Below, one piece after another: positions 35,787 through 47,400 of a stretch of 64,000 bases of DNA. Numbering within the stretch: position 1 is the first letter of the stretch; each line of letters opens with the position of its first letter. The stretch spans positions 141,144,361 through 141,208,360 of the forward strand of contig NC_081406.1 of NCBI RefSeq assembly GCF_030272615.1, written 5' to 3'. A program made the translations under genes and the position numbers. The stretch comes from Cryptomeria japonica (lineage: Eukaryota; Streptophyta; Pinopsida; Cupressales; Cupressaceae). The notes below the pieces were generated by a model, which was not told the origin of the DNA, did no database searches, and worked only from the letters and a program-made list of their open reading frames with translations.

Positions 35787-37905
35787 CTATAATGCCTCTT
35801 GTGTTCTCTGAACTGTATCGGTGAGTATGTGCATTTTCTCTTCCGGTGTCTTAAGTCCGGGAACTAGAGCCTCAAAAATTTCTTTTCTCAAAGAAATGAG
35901 GTAATCTAGTTTAGGACCAAGTTTACATTTTAAGCTTTTTGCCTTATCCTTTATTTTCTCTTTGTCCTTCTCTAATTTCTCAATTTTCTCTTCTAGACCT
36001 GCAATTTTCTTTTCTAACTCCAAAAATGAATCTGATGTACCTATCAGATTGTCAACAATATTGTTAATCTTATCTTGTTCTTTGTTGATTTCCTTGTCTA
36101 GATCTTCAGTTAGAATATTTGTTTTACAAGTGTCTCTATACAGTTTCTTGAAATCAAATATTGTCTCTCCAAGTTTCGGTAATAAGGTGTCCATTTTCTC
36201 CTTATTCTTCTTTACAATTTCCTCAAAGAATTTCTCTTTTTCCTTAATCATTCATGTGTCCTCATTTATTTGATCAACTATCAATATGTTGTCGGTGATG
36301 AATTTAGACAATGTGTCTAGTTGACCTAAAGAATCCTTATTATCCATAATGCACTTTGGTGCTATCAATTTAAGAATAGGAATGGTGTCATCAATAGCCT
36401 TATAGGCTTGTGTGTTACACTCTATGATCTTCTTTATTGAATCCAATAAGACCGCTATTACATTTGTAGGCTGGAATTCTGCTATAGAAGTGTCAGATGT
36501 CTGTCCAACTATTCTCACAATATCCATGCTACCGGTTGTAGTAGTCACCTTTCTTGATTCGACCTATGGTAGGTCAATCTGTGCTTGCATTTCTATAAGT
36601 AAAGGTTTGGGCTTTTCAGTTTTAGCCGGTGGCACTCTCTCTATCTGAACTTGTGTCTCAACCTGTTTCTTTTCCAGTTTCTCCATCTATGTCTGAGAAG
36701 GTTTTTCTGAGCTCTCAACATTCAATTTCTCAGGTGTGGTCTTTGTATGTACTTCTGGTTTCTCATTTTGTACTTCTGCACTGACCATTGCCGGTTCTCC
36801 TGATTGTTTTTAGTTTTATCTACCAGTTCTTCTAATGGTTTACTAGTGGTATCTTCTGCCAGTTGCTCTATCTGAGTAGGTTTTTTTGTGCTTATGTTTA
36901 CAGTATCATTAACCTTGACCTCAACATCTATAGTTGGTGAATCAATAGTCACTAATTCCTTCTTATCCTTAGTGGTTTCTCTATCAACCACAACATTTAC
37001 TTCTTGAGTATCTATATTTAGAGTATACAAAATTTCAGATTCAGGATTAGTATCCTCTAGTGGAGTCTCCATACTCTTAGTGGCTGGTTGTCTACCTGTA
37101 GTATGTGCTAGTGGAGTATCAGGAAGAGGTGGGAGCACATTATCAGTTATTTTCAGGTTTGGAGGTCCACCTACCTTACCTTTTCCTTTATCCCTATCCT
37201 TTTGGTATAGTCTGATAGTCTTGGGTCTTAGTAATTCTTCCTGTTTCTCTTTTTCTACAAAGAATATATCCCATGCATCTGTTGTTTCCTTAGAGACTTC
37301 ATTCACTCTACCTACCATTAGTGCTACATGTCGGTGAGCAGTTGAAAATACTGTCCGGTTAGCTTCACTGATTAGTTTGTTTATCTCATCAGGTGAGTTT
37401 ACTGGATGCACAGCAAGTAGTTTTTCAATTTTTATTTTCTTATCCACCTCAACAATAGCTACCCTTCTAGCTTTTAGTCTTCTATACAGATCATTGCATA
37501 TTTCATCAACAATTTCCATCAAAATTTCTTGTATATATCCAAGTGTAAAATTACACTATTCTCTATGCTTTCTTTTTCATCAGCAGATAGTGTGTTGTAC
37601 AGTTTGCTAATGTTTTTCAACTTTCCATCTTCAGTTATTTCACTTAAGAGTTTATCCAGTGGAGCAATATCTTGTTTTACCTTCTTCTTCTCAGGAGTCA
37701 ACTTTTTTGTTGGAGGCCTCACTGCCTGTTGCTTTTGTCTGGTTCTCTTAGGAGTGGGTGAGGGTACCGGTGAGGGTTTTCTTTTCTTTTCTACCCTTTT
37801 GAATACCACTGGTATATCACTTTTAGAGGAGGTTCCAACTAGTGAAAGATGAACTTCCATTCGAAGTCCTTCCAACTCACTTTCTTTTATGCAAGTTTGT
37901 TTCAA
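35787..37905 (-). pseudogene. ORF2 of element C, middle and C-terminal parts
   Basis: Open stretches 37905-37519, 37522-36722, 36548-36252 and 36251-35787 continue the 406-residue N-terminal part. The first is in the same frame after a TAG at 37930; a frameshift follows at about 37520. Composition: a basic KRTRQKQQ patch, proline/threonine/glutamate-rich low-complexity sequence, then a lysine/glutamate-rich probable coiled coil ending KCKLGPKLDYL, which matches element X. No known domain recognised. Confidence 0.65.
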
Positions 37906-37929
37906 GACATCTTCCTTAATTGCCTTTGC

Positions 37930-39150
37930 CTATCGGGTTCCTTTCCTTACTGTTGCTTCAACTTTCTTAACCCTTTTTCTTGACTGAATTCCACTTTCAA
38001 TTGTTTCTGCATTTCCAAATACTTTCTCAGTGGATTCCTTTGGTGCTTCAAGGAGGCCTTTTGCATAAGTTTCAATAATGTTATCATTTGTCTCATAGCC
38101 CATTTCAATTACCCAGATAGTTCTAGGGACAACTGCCGCCATCCAGATTTCATCCTTTTTAATTACAAAGCAAATTTCCTTCTGATATTTATCTACAATA
38201 GCTTGTGATAGTCTTATCCTTGTCTTCATTCGATCTTTTAGTGCTTGAAAATGTTCATTTAAGTTTTTCACCCCGTTATCACCCATGTTGTTTAATAGGT
38301 CTAATAGTTGCTTTCCTACCAGTATGTCAAAGCCAAAATCTCTTGCACCAATATCGGGTACTTGTTTTGTAATGTATAGCATTAAACATACAAGTAAATT
38401 TCCAAATCTAAAGGTTCCTTTCTTATCTCCCTTTATTTTCCCCGGATTGTCTATCAATTCATCTTTGAGCCATTCACACACATCTATTCTAGCATTGTTG
38501 TTAACCATGTCATATGCACTTTTAACACATAGGCTAGAAATTGAGTTCAACCTATTTGCATGTGTGGCTTTGTAACCGAAGATCATACTGATAAATCTAA
38601 CATTGATTTTCTTTACATCATTTACCCTTAAAGACCTTTTGTCAAAAGATGCACTGGTTAGTTTCATCACTATGTCATTTGGGACCTTCTTTGTTTTGTC
38701 AGGCCTGCTACTAGTGGAAGGTAACCTTGGTACTACTTTTACGGCTTCCTTGGTGATCTTATGGATGGAATCCAACCAAAATAATTCCCCATGAACTCTT
38801 CTTAGCACAATCCTTATAATATCCTTTGGAAAATCTGGGACACTAAGGATTTCAGTAAAACCTAGGGTTTCCACTATCTTATGTTCCGGCTTGATATTTC
38901 CAGATTCATCAAAAATCACAGTCCTATACATATTTTTGATCTCATCATCACCTAATTCCTCTATATGAAAATGTATGTATAACCTAGGGTCTTCAGCATA
39001 TACTACTCCCTTAGGAATTTGAGAAAATGCACCTATGTTATCATCTTTCTTCACAATTTTGGGAACCAGCTTGAATACGGGTCTAGGGCGCTTGATTACT
39101 TCAATCACAGTAGGGTTTGCAATAAATTCAAGAGTGGATGAGGATGCCAT
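37930..39150 (-). pseudogene. ORF2 of element C, conserved N-terminal domain (406 residues open)
   Basis: ATG at 39150 with a MASSS start. Conserved with element X over about residues 15-270: RPRPVFK, YIHFHIEELGDDE, DSIHKITKEAVK, FDKRSLRVNDVKKINV, FGYKA and KGDKKGTFRFGNLL. Mixed alpha/beta character, no signal peptide or clear membrane span. A stop at 37930 ends it and the homology continues beyond. I do not know its function. Position after the gag-like ORF is unlike a standard pol. Envelope-like ORFs are known in Sireviruses, but no features of an envelope are visible here. Confidence 0.75.
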
Positions 39151-39589
39151 GATTATAAATACCTCAATCTTCCTTTAGGATGAATGCTTTGATGAACTGA
39201 TTCGCTTCTTCGCTAAGGATGCCTTCACTCGAGAATTTTCGTGCTCTCGAAGATTTGAATGCTCAGTGAATGAAAAAGGAGCCAAAACACTTGCTTTATA
39301 ATGTTATTTTCTCTAACTACCACATTTAATGCTTGCCAGTTAAGTCACAACTTAACTCATCTACCGGTATAGAAGTAATTCAACTTCTTACCATCAACCG
39401 AGGGTATAATAGCATGTTTTTCAATCTGTTGCTATACCTCCAAGGGATTTTCCTTCAGTTAGATGAAGAGTCTCCTGCCAGTGGAGTGAACTTTGTTCTA
39501 CCAGTGGAGGAGTATTCCCATCAATATTCTGCTCTGACTTTCTGATGCATTGTTTTGAGAATTCTTTCTTTACCTTTTCAACCTTTTCT

Positions 39590-40572
39590 TTGCCTTTCAA
39601 GCTAGGACCTTTGTTATTTGTCGGTGATGCCTGGCTTCTACAAAATTTTGCAATATGTCCAATCTTGTTACAAGCATAACAAGTTACATTGTTCTTCTAG
39701 ATAGATTTCCCATATCCTATGCCGGTTTGTGTTCTGCATTGATTAGATATGTGTCCAAATCTTCCACAAACATAACATCTTACATTTATTCTGCAATTTT
39801 CTGAATTATGACCAGTTTTGTTGCACTTAGAACATTGACCAGTGGGTGTATTAGTGTTCTGATAATTTATACATCTACACTAATTTGCTCCATGACCATA
39901 TTTGTTTTAATTAAAACATTTCCCGTTAAATTTGTAAGCATTAGGTTGTCTTACCGGTTTGCTATGATCATTATTGTTTGCAGTACCAGAGCTTTCACCA
40001 ACTTCAAAGCCAAGGCCATTTGTATCTCCCTTTGGTTTCTGATTCTTCAGCATGTCAACAAGTTCTTCTGAGCTTATCTTGAATTTCTCCTTGTGTTGAT
40101 TTTCAGCAGCCAGTTCTCTCTCCAAGATTCCTTTCTGTCTCATGAGTTCATTTGTGTCATTTTGTGTATGCATCAAATCTGTCTTCAACATATCATTTTC
40201 ATGACTAAGTCTTGTGTTTTCATTTCCAGCATCATTCAGTCTTCTAACCAAGTCATCTTCATTCTTCTTTCTAACTTCATTTTCTTTACAAAATCTCATA
40301 GTCATATCTTGCATCTCATTCTTCATTGTAGTGTTTTCTTGTCTCAATTTGTTCACCAGATCATTAAGAGTTTCTTTTTCATCATCATTGTTCTACATCT
40401 TTTCACAAAGTTCTCTTCTCTTATTCCTTGCAATAGTAATATTTTCTTAAAGTCCTTGAATAATATCCTGTGTAGCCTTTAGATCATCCTCAAGTTTGAT
40501 ATTCTTTACTTTTTCTGTATCATAGTTTGAAAGAGTTGTTTCCAATTGCTTTCTCAAATTTTTCATCTCTAT
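39590..40572 (-). pseudogene. Gag-like ORF1 of element C: coiled coil plus zinc knuckles
   Basis: Starts at an ATG near 40572, about 50 bases after the primer site. N-terminal heptad-like, asparagine/glutamate/lysine-rich coiled coil (open at 40356-39907) and then a series of CCHC knuckles at about 39920-39640, three of them complete in the form CSKCNKTGHNSENC, CYVCGRFGHISNQC and CYACNKIGHIAKFC. In-frame stops near 40447, 40395 and 39907. It has no typical Copia gag domain upstream of the knuckles. Probably packages RNA. Confidence 0.7.
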
Positions 40573-40623
40573 CGGTATCAAGATCTTCCTCAAGCTATTA
40601 GGCTTTTGAAAATAGAGGACCAG

Positions 40624-40635
40624 GCTCTAATACCA
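40624..40635 (-). promoter_or_regulatory. Primer binding site of element C
   Basis: Minus strand TGGTATTAGAGC, two bases inside the 5' LTR. Same one-base variant as element D. Confidence 0.88.
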
Positions 40636-40637
40636 AT

Positions 40638-41342
40638 TGTTAGGATTCCCAAAGATACTAAGAGGGGGGGTGAATTAGTATCTGACCAGTAGAATAATTT
40701 ATTTAACTTATAACATGAAGAGAATATTAAAACTGTGTACTAGTAAACCAGAAATAATGCAGTAAATAAGAACAACAACCACAACATGAAAAGAACACCA
40801 TAACATAGTATTTTTAACAAGGAAACCCAGTGTGGGAAAAACCTCGGTGGGATTTGTGACCCACAATATTTGCTTACTGGCCAATAAGGGAATATTACTA
40901 TTTACAATAGGGGCCTACACATGCAGGAAGGCTAAGTGCCTAGAGCTCACTACTCAATTACAAAAGAAGTCACATTGACTTATAAAAATGGATTATACTA
41001 ATCCAATGTCTTGTACTGCTTCAAATTAGCATCTGCTATGCCAGATTCAGTACCAGTTTAAGCTTTGCTACATACATAAACCCTTATCCAACAATTCGCA
41101 TATTAGGTCTGCTATATATTTTTCATACTTCACCTCTTAAATGATCTACAATGATCTCATACTTATATGAGTCATATTACAATCCACCAAGTTGGCTTAC
41201 AAAAGATTTTACAATTAATTACAAAATACATTAATAGAAAATTATTGTCGGCCAGGGTGCCGGTAATCTTCCTTTTCGGTGTTGGTGTTTTGTATGTCGC
41301 TGTAGAGTCTGTCGGTGTTGGTGCCTGCCGGTATCACATATA
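40638..41342 (-). repeat. 5' LTR of element C, shortened
   Basis: 705 bp. Matches 34710-35485 from the primer-site end outward but stops at GGTATCACATATA, where the other LTR copies continue for another 80 to 90 bases to TGTTGCAAAATGC. The target duplication GGATT follows directly, so the shortened end is the integrated end. Confidence 0.85.
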
Positions 41343-42520
41343 GGATTGTCTTTGCTAAACAAACCAGAGAATGCTTTATGCAGAGAATGTCAACTTGGGA
41401 AGATGTCTTCCTCAACTTTCAAAGATAAGTCTTTTTCAAGAGAAAACTTACTTGATCTTGTGCATACCAATTTTTGTGGTCCTGTGAAAACTATAAGTAT
41501 TCAGGGAGAAAGGTATTTCATGATGCTTACTGATGACTGCTCAAGAATGATGCGGGTCACATTATTGAAAGACAAGTCTGAGGCATTTGGAAAGTTTAAA
41601 GCCTTTAGAGCATTAGTAGAGAAGGAAAGTGGTAAAAAGATTAAATGCCTAAGAATTGATCAAGGAGGTGAATTCACTTCTGCTGAATTCAACAAGTACT
41701 ATGAAGATAGCGGTATCAAGAGGTAGTTGTCTGCCCCAAGGACACCACAACAGAATGGCATAGCAAAAAGGAATAGCAGGACTATAGTTGAAGCGGCCAA
41801 AACAATGTTGATCCAAGGAAAGGTTGCTCACACTTTTTGGAGAGAAGCAGTGAGCACTACAGTCTATACTATGAACTGGGTACTCATCAAGAAAGGTAAA
41901 AATAAAACCCCTTATGAGTATTGGACCGAGAAGACTCCTACTATGAGTTAATTTAAAGTATTTGATAGTAAGTGTTACATCAAGAGAGGTGAGCATTTGA
42001 GCAAGTTTGATGCTAAATGTGATGAAGGAATACTTCTAGGATATTCCACTATGAGAAAATCTCTTAAATGCTACAATAATAGGACTCAGAAAATTGTTGA
42101 GCGTATCAATGTCGGGGTTGATGAATCCCTTGAGGAGCCTGAGGAAACCTGCAATGAGAAAGTGGAAGATGAACTGGGTATAGCCTTTTGGGAACCAATT
42201 AAGAAAGAAACAAGTAAAGACCTCAATGTTCATGTACCAGTAGAAGCTGTAGTAGGTGAAGAAGAAGATGGAGATGAAGAAGAAGAGGAAAAGCAAGTAG
42301 AACCAGCTAGAGTCATTCCTAGATATGTGAAACTACATCATGATCTGAAGCAGATCATAGGAGATAAAGATGCAGGGATACTCACAAGAAGAAAGGTGAA
42401 AGAGAACTCTTGTATGATTTCTGAATTTGAGCCTAAGGCTTCTAGACAAGCACTTACAGATGAAGACTGGATTAAGGCAATGGAAGAGGAGATAGACTAG
42501 ATAGAAAATAATGCAACATG
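41343..42520 (+). pseudogene. Integrase and linker of element B
   Basis: Resumes after C with KPENALCRECQLGK (zinc segment), HTNFCGP where aspartate of the family motif HTD is asparagine, IDQGGEF and NGIAKRN where the usual glutamate context NGIAERR is changed. Stops at 41725 and 41950. Then an acidic linker with a glutamate run near 42270. Inactive. Confidence 0.82.
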
Positions 42521-43298
42521 GTCCTTGATACCCATACTAGAACACAAGAATGTCATAGGTACCAAATGGGTCTTCAAAAATAAGCTAAATGAAGAAGGCA
42601 CAATTATGAGGAACAAGGCAAGAATTGTATGCAAGAGATATGCTCAGGAAGAGGGAGAAGACTATGGAAAAACCTTTGCTCCTATGGCTAGACTAGAAGG
42701 TGTCTGAATGCTACTTACATTTACAACATTCAAGGGATTTAAGGTATACCGGATGGATGTGAAGTCTGCATTCTTGAATGGAATCCTAGAAGAGGAACTA
42801 TATATTGAGCAACTGGATGGGTTTGCCTTATCAGAAGATAGTAACATGGTGTGTAGATTACACAAGGCCCTGTATGGATTGAAACAAACACCAAGGGCAT
42901 GGTATTAATGGTTACACTCTCATCTTGTGAAAATAGGATTTTAGAGAACAAGTGAGGATAACAACATCTACCTGAAATCTGAAGGTGATCAGATTCTGAT
43001 CTGTGAAGTATTTGTAGATTACATAATCTTTGGAGGAGATGATGAAATGAGTCATGCTTTTGCAGATGAAATGAAGAAAGAGTTTGAGATGTCTCTGATT
43101 GGAGAGATAAAGTTCTTCATTGGTTTACAGATTCAACAAATGAAAGAGGGTATCTTTATTACCCAATCCAAGTATGTCAAAGAGGTATTGAAGACCTTTG
43201 GCATGGAGAGCAAACCAGTTGGTACACCGATGGTGACCAGCTATAAACTGACTAAGGAAGATGATTCAACGTTGGTGAATGAGAAAGAGTAGCGGTCA
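42521..43298 (+). pseudogene. RT of element B
   Basis: Copia RT fragments: GTKWVFKNK, RLEGV, YRMDVKSAFLNG, LYGLKQTPRAWY, then the active-site region reading FVDYI near 43012-43026 where FVDD is expected. Stops at 42498, 42705, 42906 and 43290. Confidence 0.82.
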
Positions 43299-43534
43299 AT
43301 GATCAGTAAGCTGCACTATGTGGTGCACAATAGACCAAAAATTGCTCATGCAATGGGCATAGTAGCTCATTTTCAGAAAAGTCCAAGAGAATCCCACTTG
43401 GTAGCAGTAAAAAGGATTCTTAGATACCTAAAAGGGATAGTTGATTATGGATTGTGGTATCCATACAATTGTGATTTTAATCTCAAAGTGTTTACCGTTG
43501 CAGATTGGGCAGGTAATGTGGATGACCGAAAGAG
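43299..43534 (+). pseudogene. RNase H of element B, first part
   Basis: Runs from SKLHYVVHNRP to ADWAGNVDDRK, where element E interrupts it at target AAGAG (43530-43534). Continues at 49533. Confidence 0.83.
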
Positions 43535-44419
43535 TGTAAGGAAGTTAAGTAGCGGAAACAACTTCCTACACTAACCTTGAGAGGAGGGTAATGCAAAACT
43601 TTTTCAGATCGTTACAATAGTTACAGAAAACAGAAATAGATATGATAGCATTCATACCACAACACAGTGATTTACGTGGGGAAAACCCTTTCGGGAGAAA
43701 AACCCCACCCTCCAAAAGTAGCTCAATATTTTATTCAGCAATCAAAAACAGATTACAACATACTTGCAGAGCAAGCTCTTTGCAGGAGTAGCACTAAACA
43801 GAGATTCAGAGGCAACTCAATAGCCATAGGACTCTTACACACAACCTCTATCTCACACACCTCATAAATAGGAGATACAATACAAGAAACCGTCAAACGG
43901 TATTACAAAACCATGGGCTAAAACCACCCAATAAGGTGTAGCCGACCTTATCTCCCTTCTATGACATGTTAAAGCACACATCAACACGTGTCGCTCCCTT
44001 TTATAGCTCATTTATGTATCCGATACAAATTATTTTTCCTATTTCAGGAGTACAAACTTCCGGAGGCCATAACTTGAGAACCGAGTGTCCGATTGACGAA
44101 CCGTTTGAAGCGCCGGAAAGCTCGTGAAGTGCTCTATCACCTCGTAACCCGCTTTGCCGGTTATGGCCACTTTTCAGGGCGTTTCGGAGCCTCTAAAGTC
44201 CCCAAAATTAATTTTAAACATTTTATTGCACCCCTCCAAGATGAAAACATTAATATCTTCAAAACTAGCTGTGACCTTGCGACGAAACTTTACCGGAATG
44301 CTTATCTAGCCAACCAAAAGCTTCAGGGAGAGTTTCGCACCATTTCGTGCTCAAATAAAAACTTACTGTAAATAGTAACCTCACATAAATGCAAGGTTGA
44401 GACACCATTTTTCCCAACA
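43535..44419 (-). repeat. 3' LTR of element E
   Basis: 885 bp. Minus-strand start TGTTGGGAAAAATGG, end CTTCCTTACA. Keeps a TATA box (CTATAAAAGGG on the minus strand at about 43996-44006). Confidence 0.95.
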
Positions 44420-44431
44420 AATCTCCCACTT
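44420..44431 (-). promoter_or_regulatory. Polypurine tract of element E
   Basis: Minus strand AAGTGGGAGATT immediately before the 3' LTR: plus-strand primer site. Confidence 0.75.
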
Positions 44432-44475
44432 GTCGAACACCTTGCATGAGCGGAAGGGAATGTCAACACAAAGAA

Positions 44476-47400
44476 TCAATTGCTAGGGGCCATAAGGCCC
44501 ATAGACTCTGAACACCATCTGAACTTCTCTGTGCTCACAGCCTTAGTTAAAGCATCTGCAACATTCATCAAAGTTTCCACCTTAACCAGCTTCACCCTAC
44601 CATCTTCGACCATATCTCTAACAAAATGATATTGAATATCAATATGTTTGGTCCGAGCATGAAATGTCGGATTCTTAGCTAGGCTAATTGCACTCTGACT
44701 ATCACAGTAAACTGTCACTGTACCTTGTTTTATTCCAATATCTGAACACAGTCTCTTAAGCCAAATGGCCTCTTTACAAGCATGAGTAGCTGCCATATAC
44801 TCCGCTTCAGTAGTGGATAAAGCAACCACAGCCTGTCGCTTACTCATCCAACTAACTGCACCACCAAACAAAGTAAACACATAAGCACTGGTGGATCTTC
44901 TGCTATCAATATCACCTGCCCAATCTGAATCCACATAACCATGGATATCAAGGGAAGTCATGTCTCTAACTGAATTACCATGATAACACAAAGAATACTC
45001 TGAAGTACCCTTCAAATATCTGAAGACTCTTTTGACTGCATCCCAATGAACTCTACCAGGATTAGACATATATCTAGAAAGTACTCCCACTGCTTGGGCA
45101 ATGTCTGGTCTAGTACAGACCATAGCATACATCAAGCTTCCAACCGCACTTTGGTAAGGCACTCTGCTCATGTCTTCCATCTCCAATGGGGATGTAGGAC
45201 AATCTGAAATAGATAGTTTCGTTCCAACTGTAAAAGGAACACTCAATGGTCTACAATTTTGCATGTTGAACCTCTGTAACACTGAATTCACATACTTACT
45301 CTGGCCTAGCCATAGCTTTCTGTTTGCCCTATCTCTTCTAATTTCCATCCCAAGAATGTGCTTTGCTGCACCAAGATCTTTCATTTCAAATTTAGCAGCG
45401 AGCTGAGACTTCAGTTCTGAAATCATACCTTTCCCTTTACCAATGAATAACATATCATCAACATACAATGCAATGAATAAGAAAAGATCACCATCAGATT
45501 TATAATAAACACAGTGATCTGATTTAGAATGTTCAAATCCCAAACTCAACACATATGTATCAAATTTCTGGTACCACATCCTAGGACTTTGTTTGAGGCC
45601 ATACAAAGATTTCTTCAATTTACAGACCAAATTACTTTTGCCTTTCACCACATAGTGCTCTGGCTGTGTCATATAAATATCTTCCTCCAAATCACCATGA
45701 AGGAAAGCAGTTTTCACATCCATTTGCTCAACCTCTAAATCATAAGCAGTAGCAATAGAAAGCAAAAATCTAATTGACGTCATTTTTGCAACAGGAGAAA
45801 ATATCTCACCGTAATCAACACCCTCAACCTGAGAGTAGCCTTTTGCAACCAACCTTGCTTTATACTTCTCAATGCTTCCATCTAAACCAATCTTTTTCTT
45901 GAACACCCATTTACAACCAACAGGTTTTCGTCCTTCAGGCAATGGTACAAGATCCCATGTATCATTCTTTTTCAAAGCTGCCATTTCTTCCTCCATAGCA
46001 ATCTTCCAGGATTCTGCATCATTCATACCTAATGCCTCTTCTACAGATTTTGGTTCATCCACACTAGTATTCAGAGCAAAAATACATCTCCAATCATCAG
46101 GTGAATACCTTTCAGGTGGTTGTCTATGTCTTGTAGACCTTCGAACAAGCTGAGTTGGAGGTTCTTCCTCCTCTTCTGAAGATTCAGAGCTAGACGAGCT
46201 CTCCTCAAATTCTTGCCTATCTAGGGGTCTTGATTCAACTCTTTCAGGTGTAGAAGGAAGTTGAATCGCATCTTCTTTTTTAGTCTGTTCTGGCTGCAAT
46301 GTAACAGAAGGAGACTTAATTTCTCTAAAAATAACACTTCTACTGTGAATTACCTTTTGTGCAACAGGGTCCCAAAGCTTGTATCCTTTCACACCATAAC
46401 TATACCCGATGAAGATACATTTCACAGCCTTGTTCTCCAACTTTGTTCGCTTCTCCTTTGGCACATGCGCATATGCCTCGCAACCAAAAACTCTAAGATG
46501 TCTCAATGAAGGCTTGTGACCTGACCATGCTTCCATAGGCGTTTTATCAACAAGAGCTGATGTAGGAGACCTGTTAATCAGGTAGCAAGCAGTGGCAACA
46601 GCTTCAGCCCAAAACTTTTGTTCAAGACTAGCACCACTCAACATACTCCTAGCCTTTTCCATCAGTGTCCTGTTCATTCTTTCTGCAACTCCATTCTGCT
46701 GTGGAGAATACGGAGTTGTCTTCTGCCTGTTAATTCCATAGTCTTTACAGAATCTATCAAAATCATTAGAGCAAAACTCACCGCCATTATCAGTTCTCAA
46801 ACATTTTATTTTCTTTCCAGTCTGCAACTCAACCATTGCTTTAAATTCTTTAAAATGACTAAAAACTTCAGATTTACTCTTTAGAAAATATACCCATGTC
46901 CTTCTACTAAAATCATCAATAAATGAAACATAATATGTGGATTTTCCAATCGAAGAGACATCTACTGGAACAAACACATCAGAATGGATAAGGTCCAAAA
47001 CACCACAAGTTTTATGAGAACTCGAGTAAAACTGAATGCGGTTTTGTTTTCCATAAATGCAATGCTCACAGAAATCAAAGTCAAGATTACAATCATTCAA
47101 ACCTTCAACAAGGTTTTTATTTTTCAAGGTCCTTAGACCCTTTTCTCCAATGTGGCCAAGTCTCTGGTGCCATAACATAGTCTTCTCTGCAGGTAACTTT
47201 GCTTCAGATGAAAGTGCACCCTTAGGTACCCAAAAACCATTTCCATCTGCTGAAGGTGAAACCTTCAAATCTTCTAGTGAGGTATCCACAGATTTACTTT
47301 TTACAAAAATGCTATTACACTCAACAGTGTATGCTTCAAGCTTATACAAAGTGCCAAACCTGACACCTCTAGCAACTACCATAGCACCCTTAATCATCTT

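Larger units (their letters stand above)
34710..41342 (-). mobile_element. Element C: non-autonomous LTR element with a gag-like ORF and an unknown ORF, no pol
   Basis: Target duplication GGATT at 34705-34709 and 41343-41347 within B's integrase region. LTRs 34710-35485 and 40638-41342, primer site 40624-40635, paired polypurine tracts next to the 3' LTR. The interior encodes only a coiled-coil/zinc-knuckle protein and a long protein of unknown function. I found no protease, integrase, RT or RNase H between the primer site and the polypurine tract. It would depend on enzymes of another element. The 5' LTR lacks its outer 80 to 90 bases. Confidence 0.85.

Noticed and set aside
35787-39150. ORF2 of element C as a captured host gene
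   Set aside because: No introns or host-family similarity recognised, and the same ORF occupies the same place in element X, so it is treated as an element gene.
37080-40482. Plus-strand ORFs rich in Ser, Phe and Leu
   Set aside because: Antisense of the lysine/glutamate-rich ORF2 and coiled-coil of element C, which gives hydrophobic-looking shadows.
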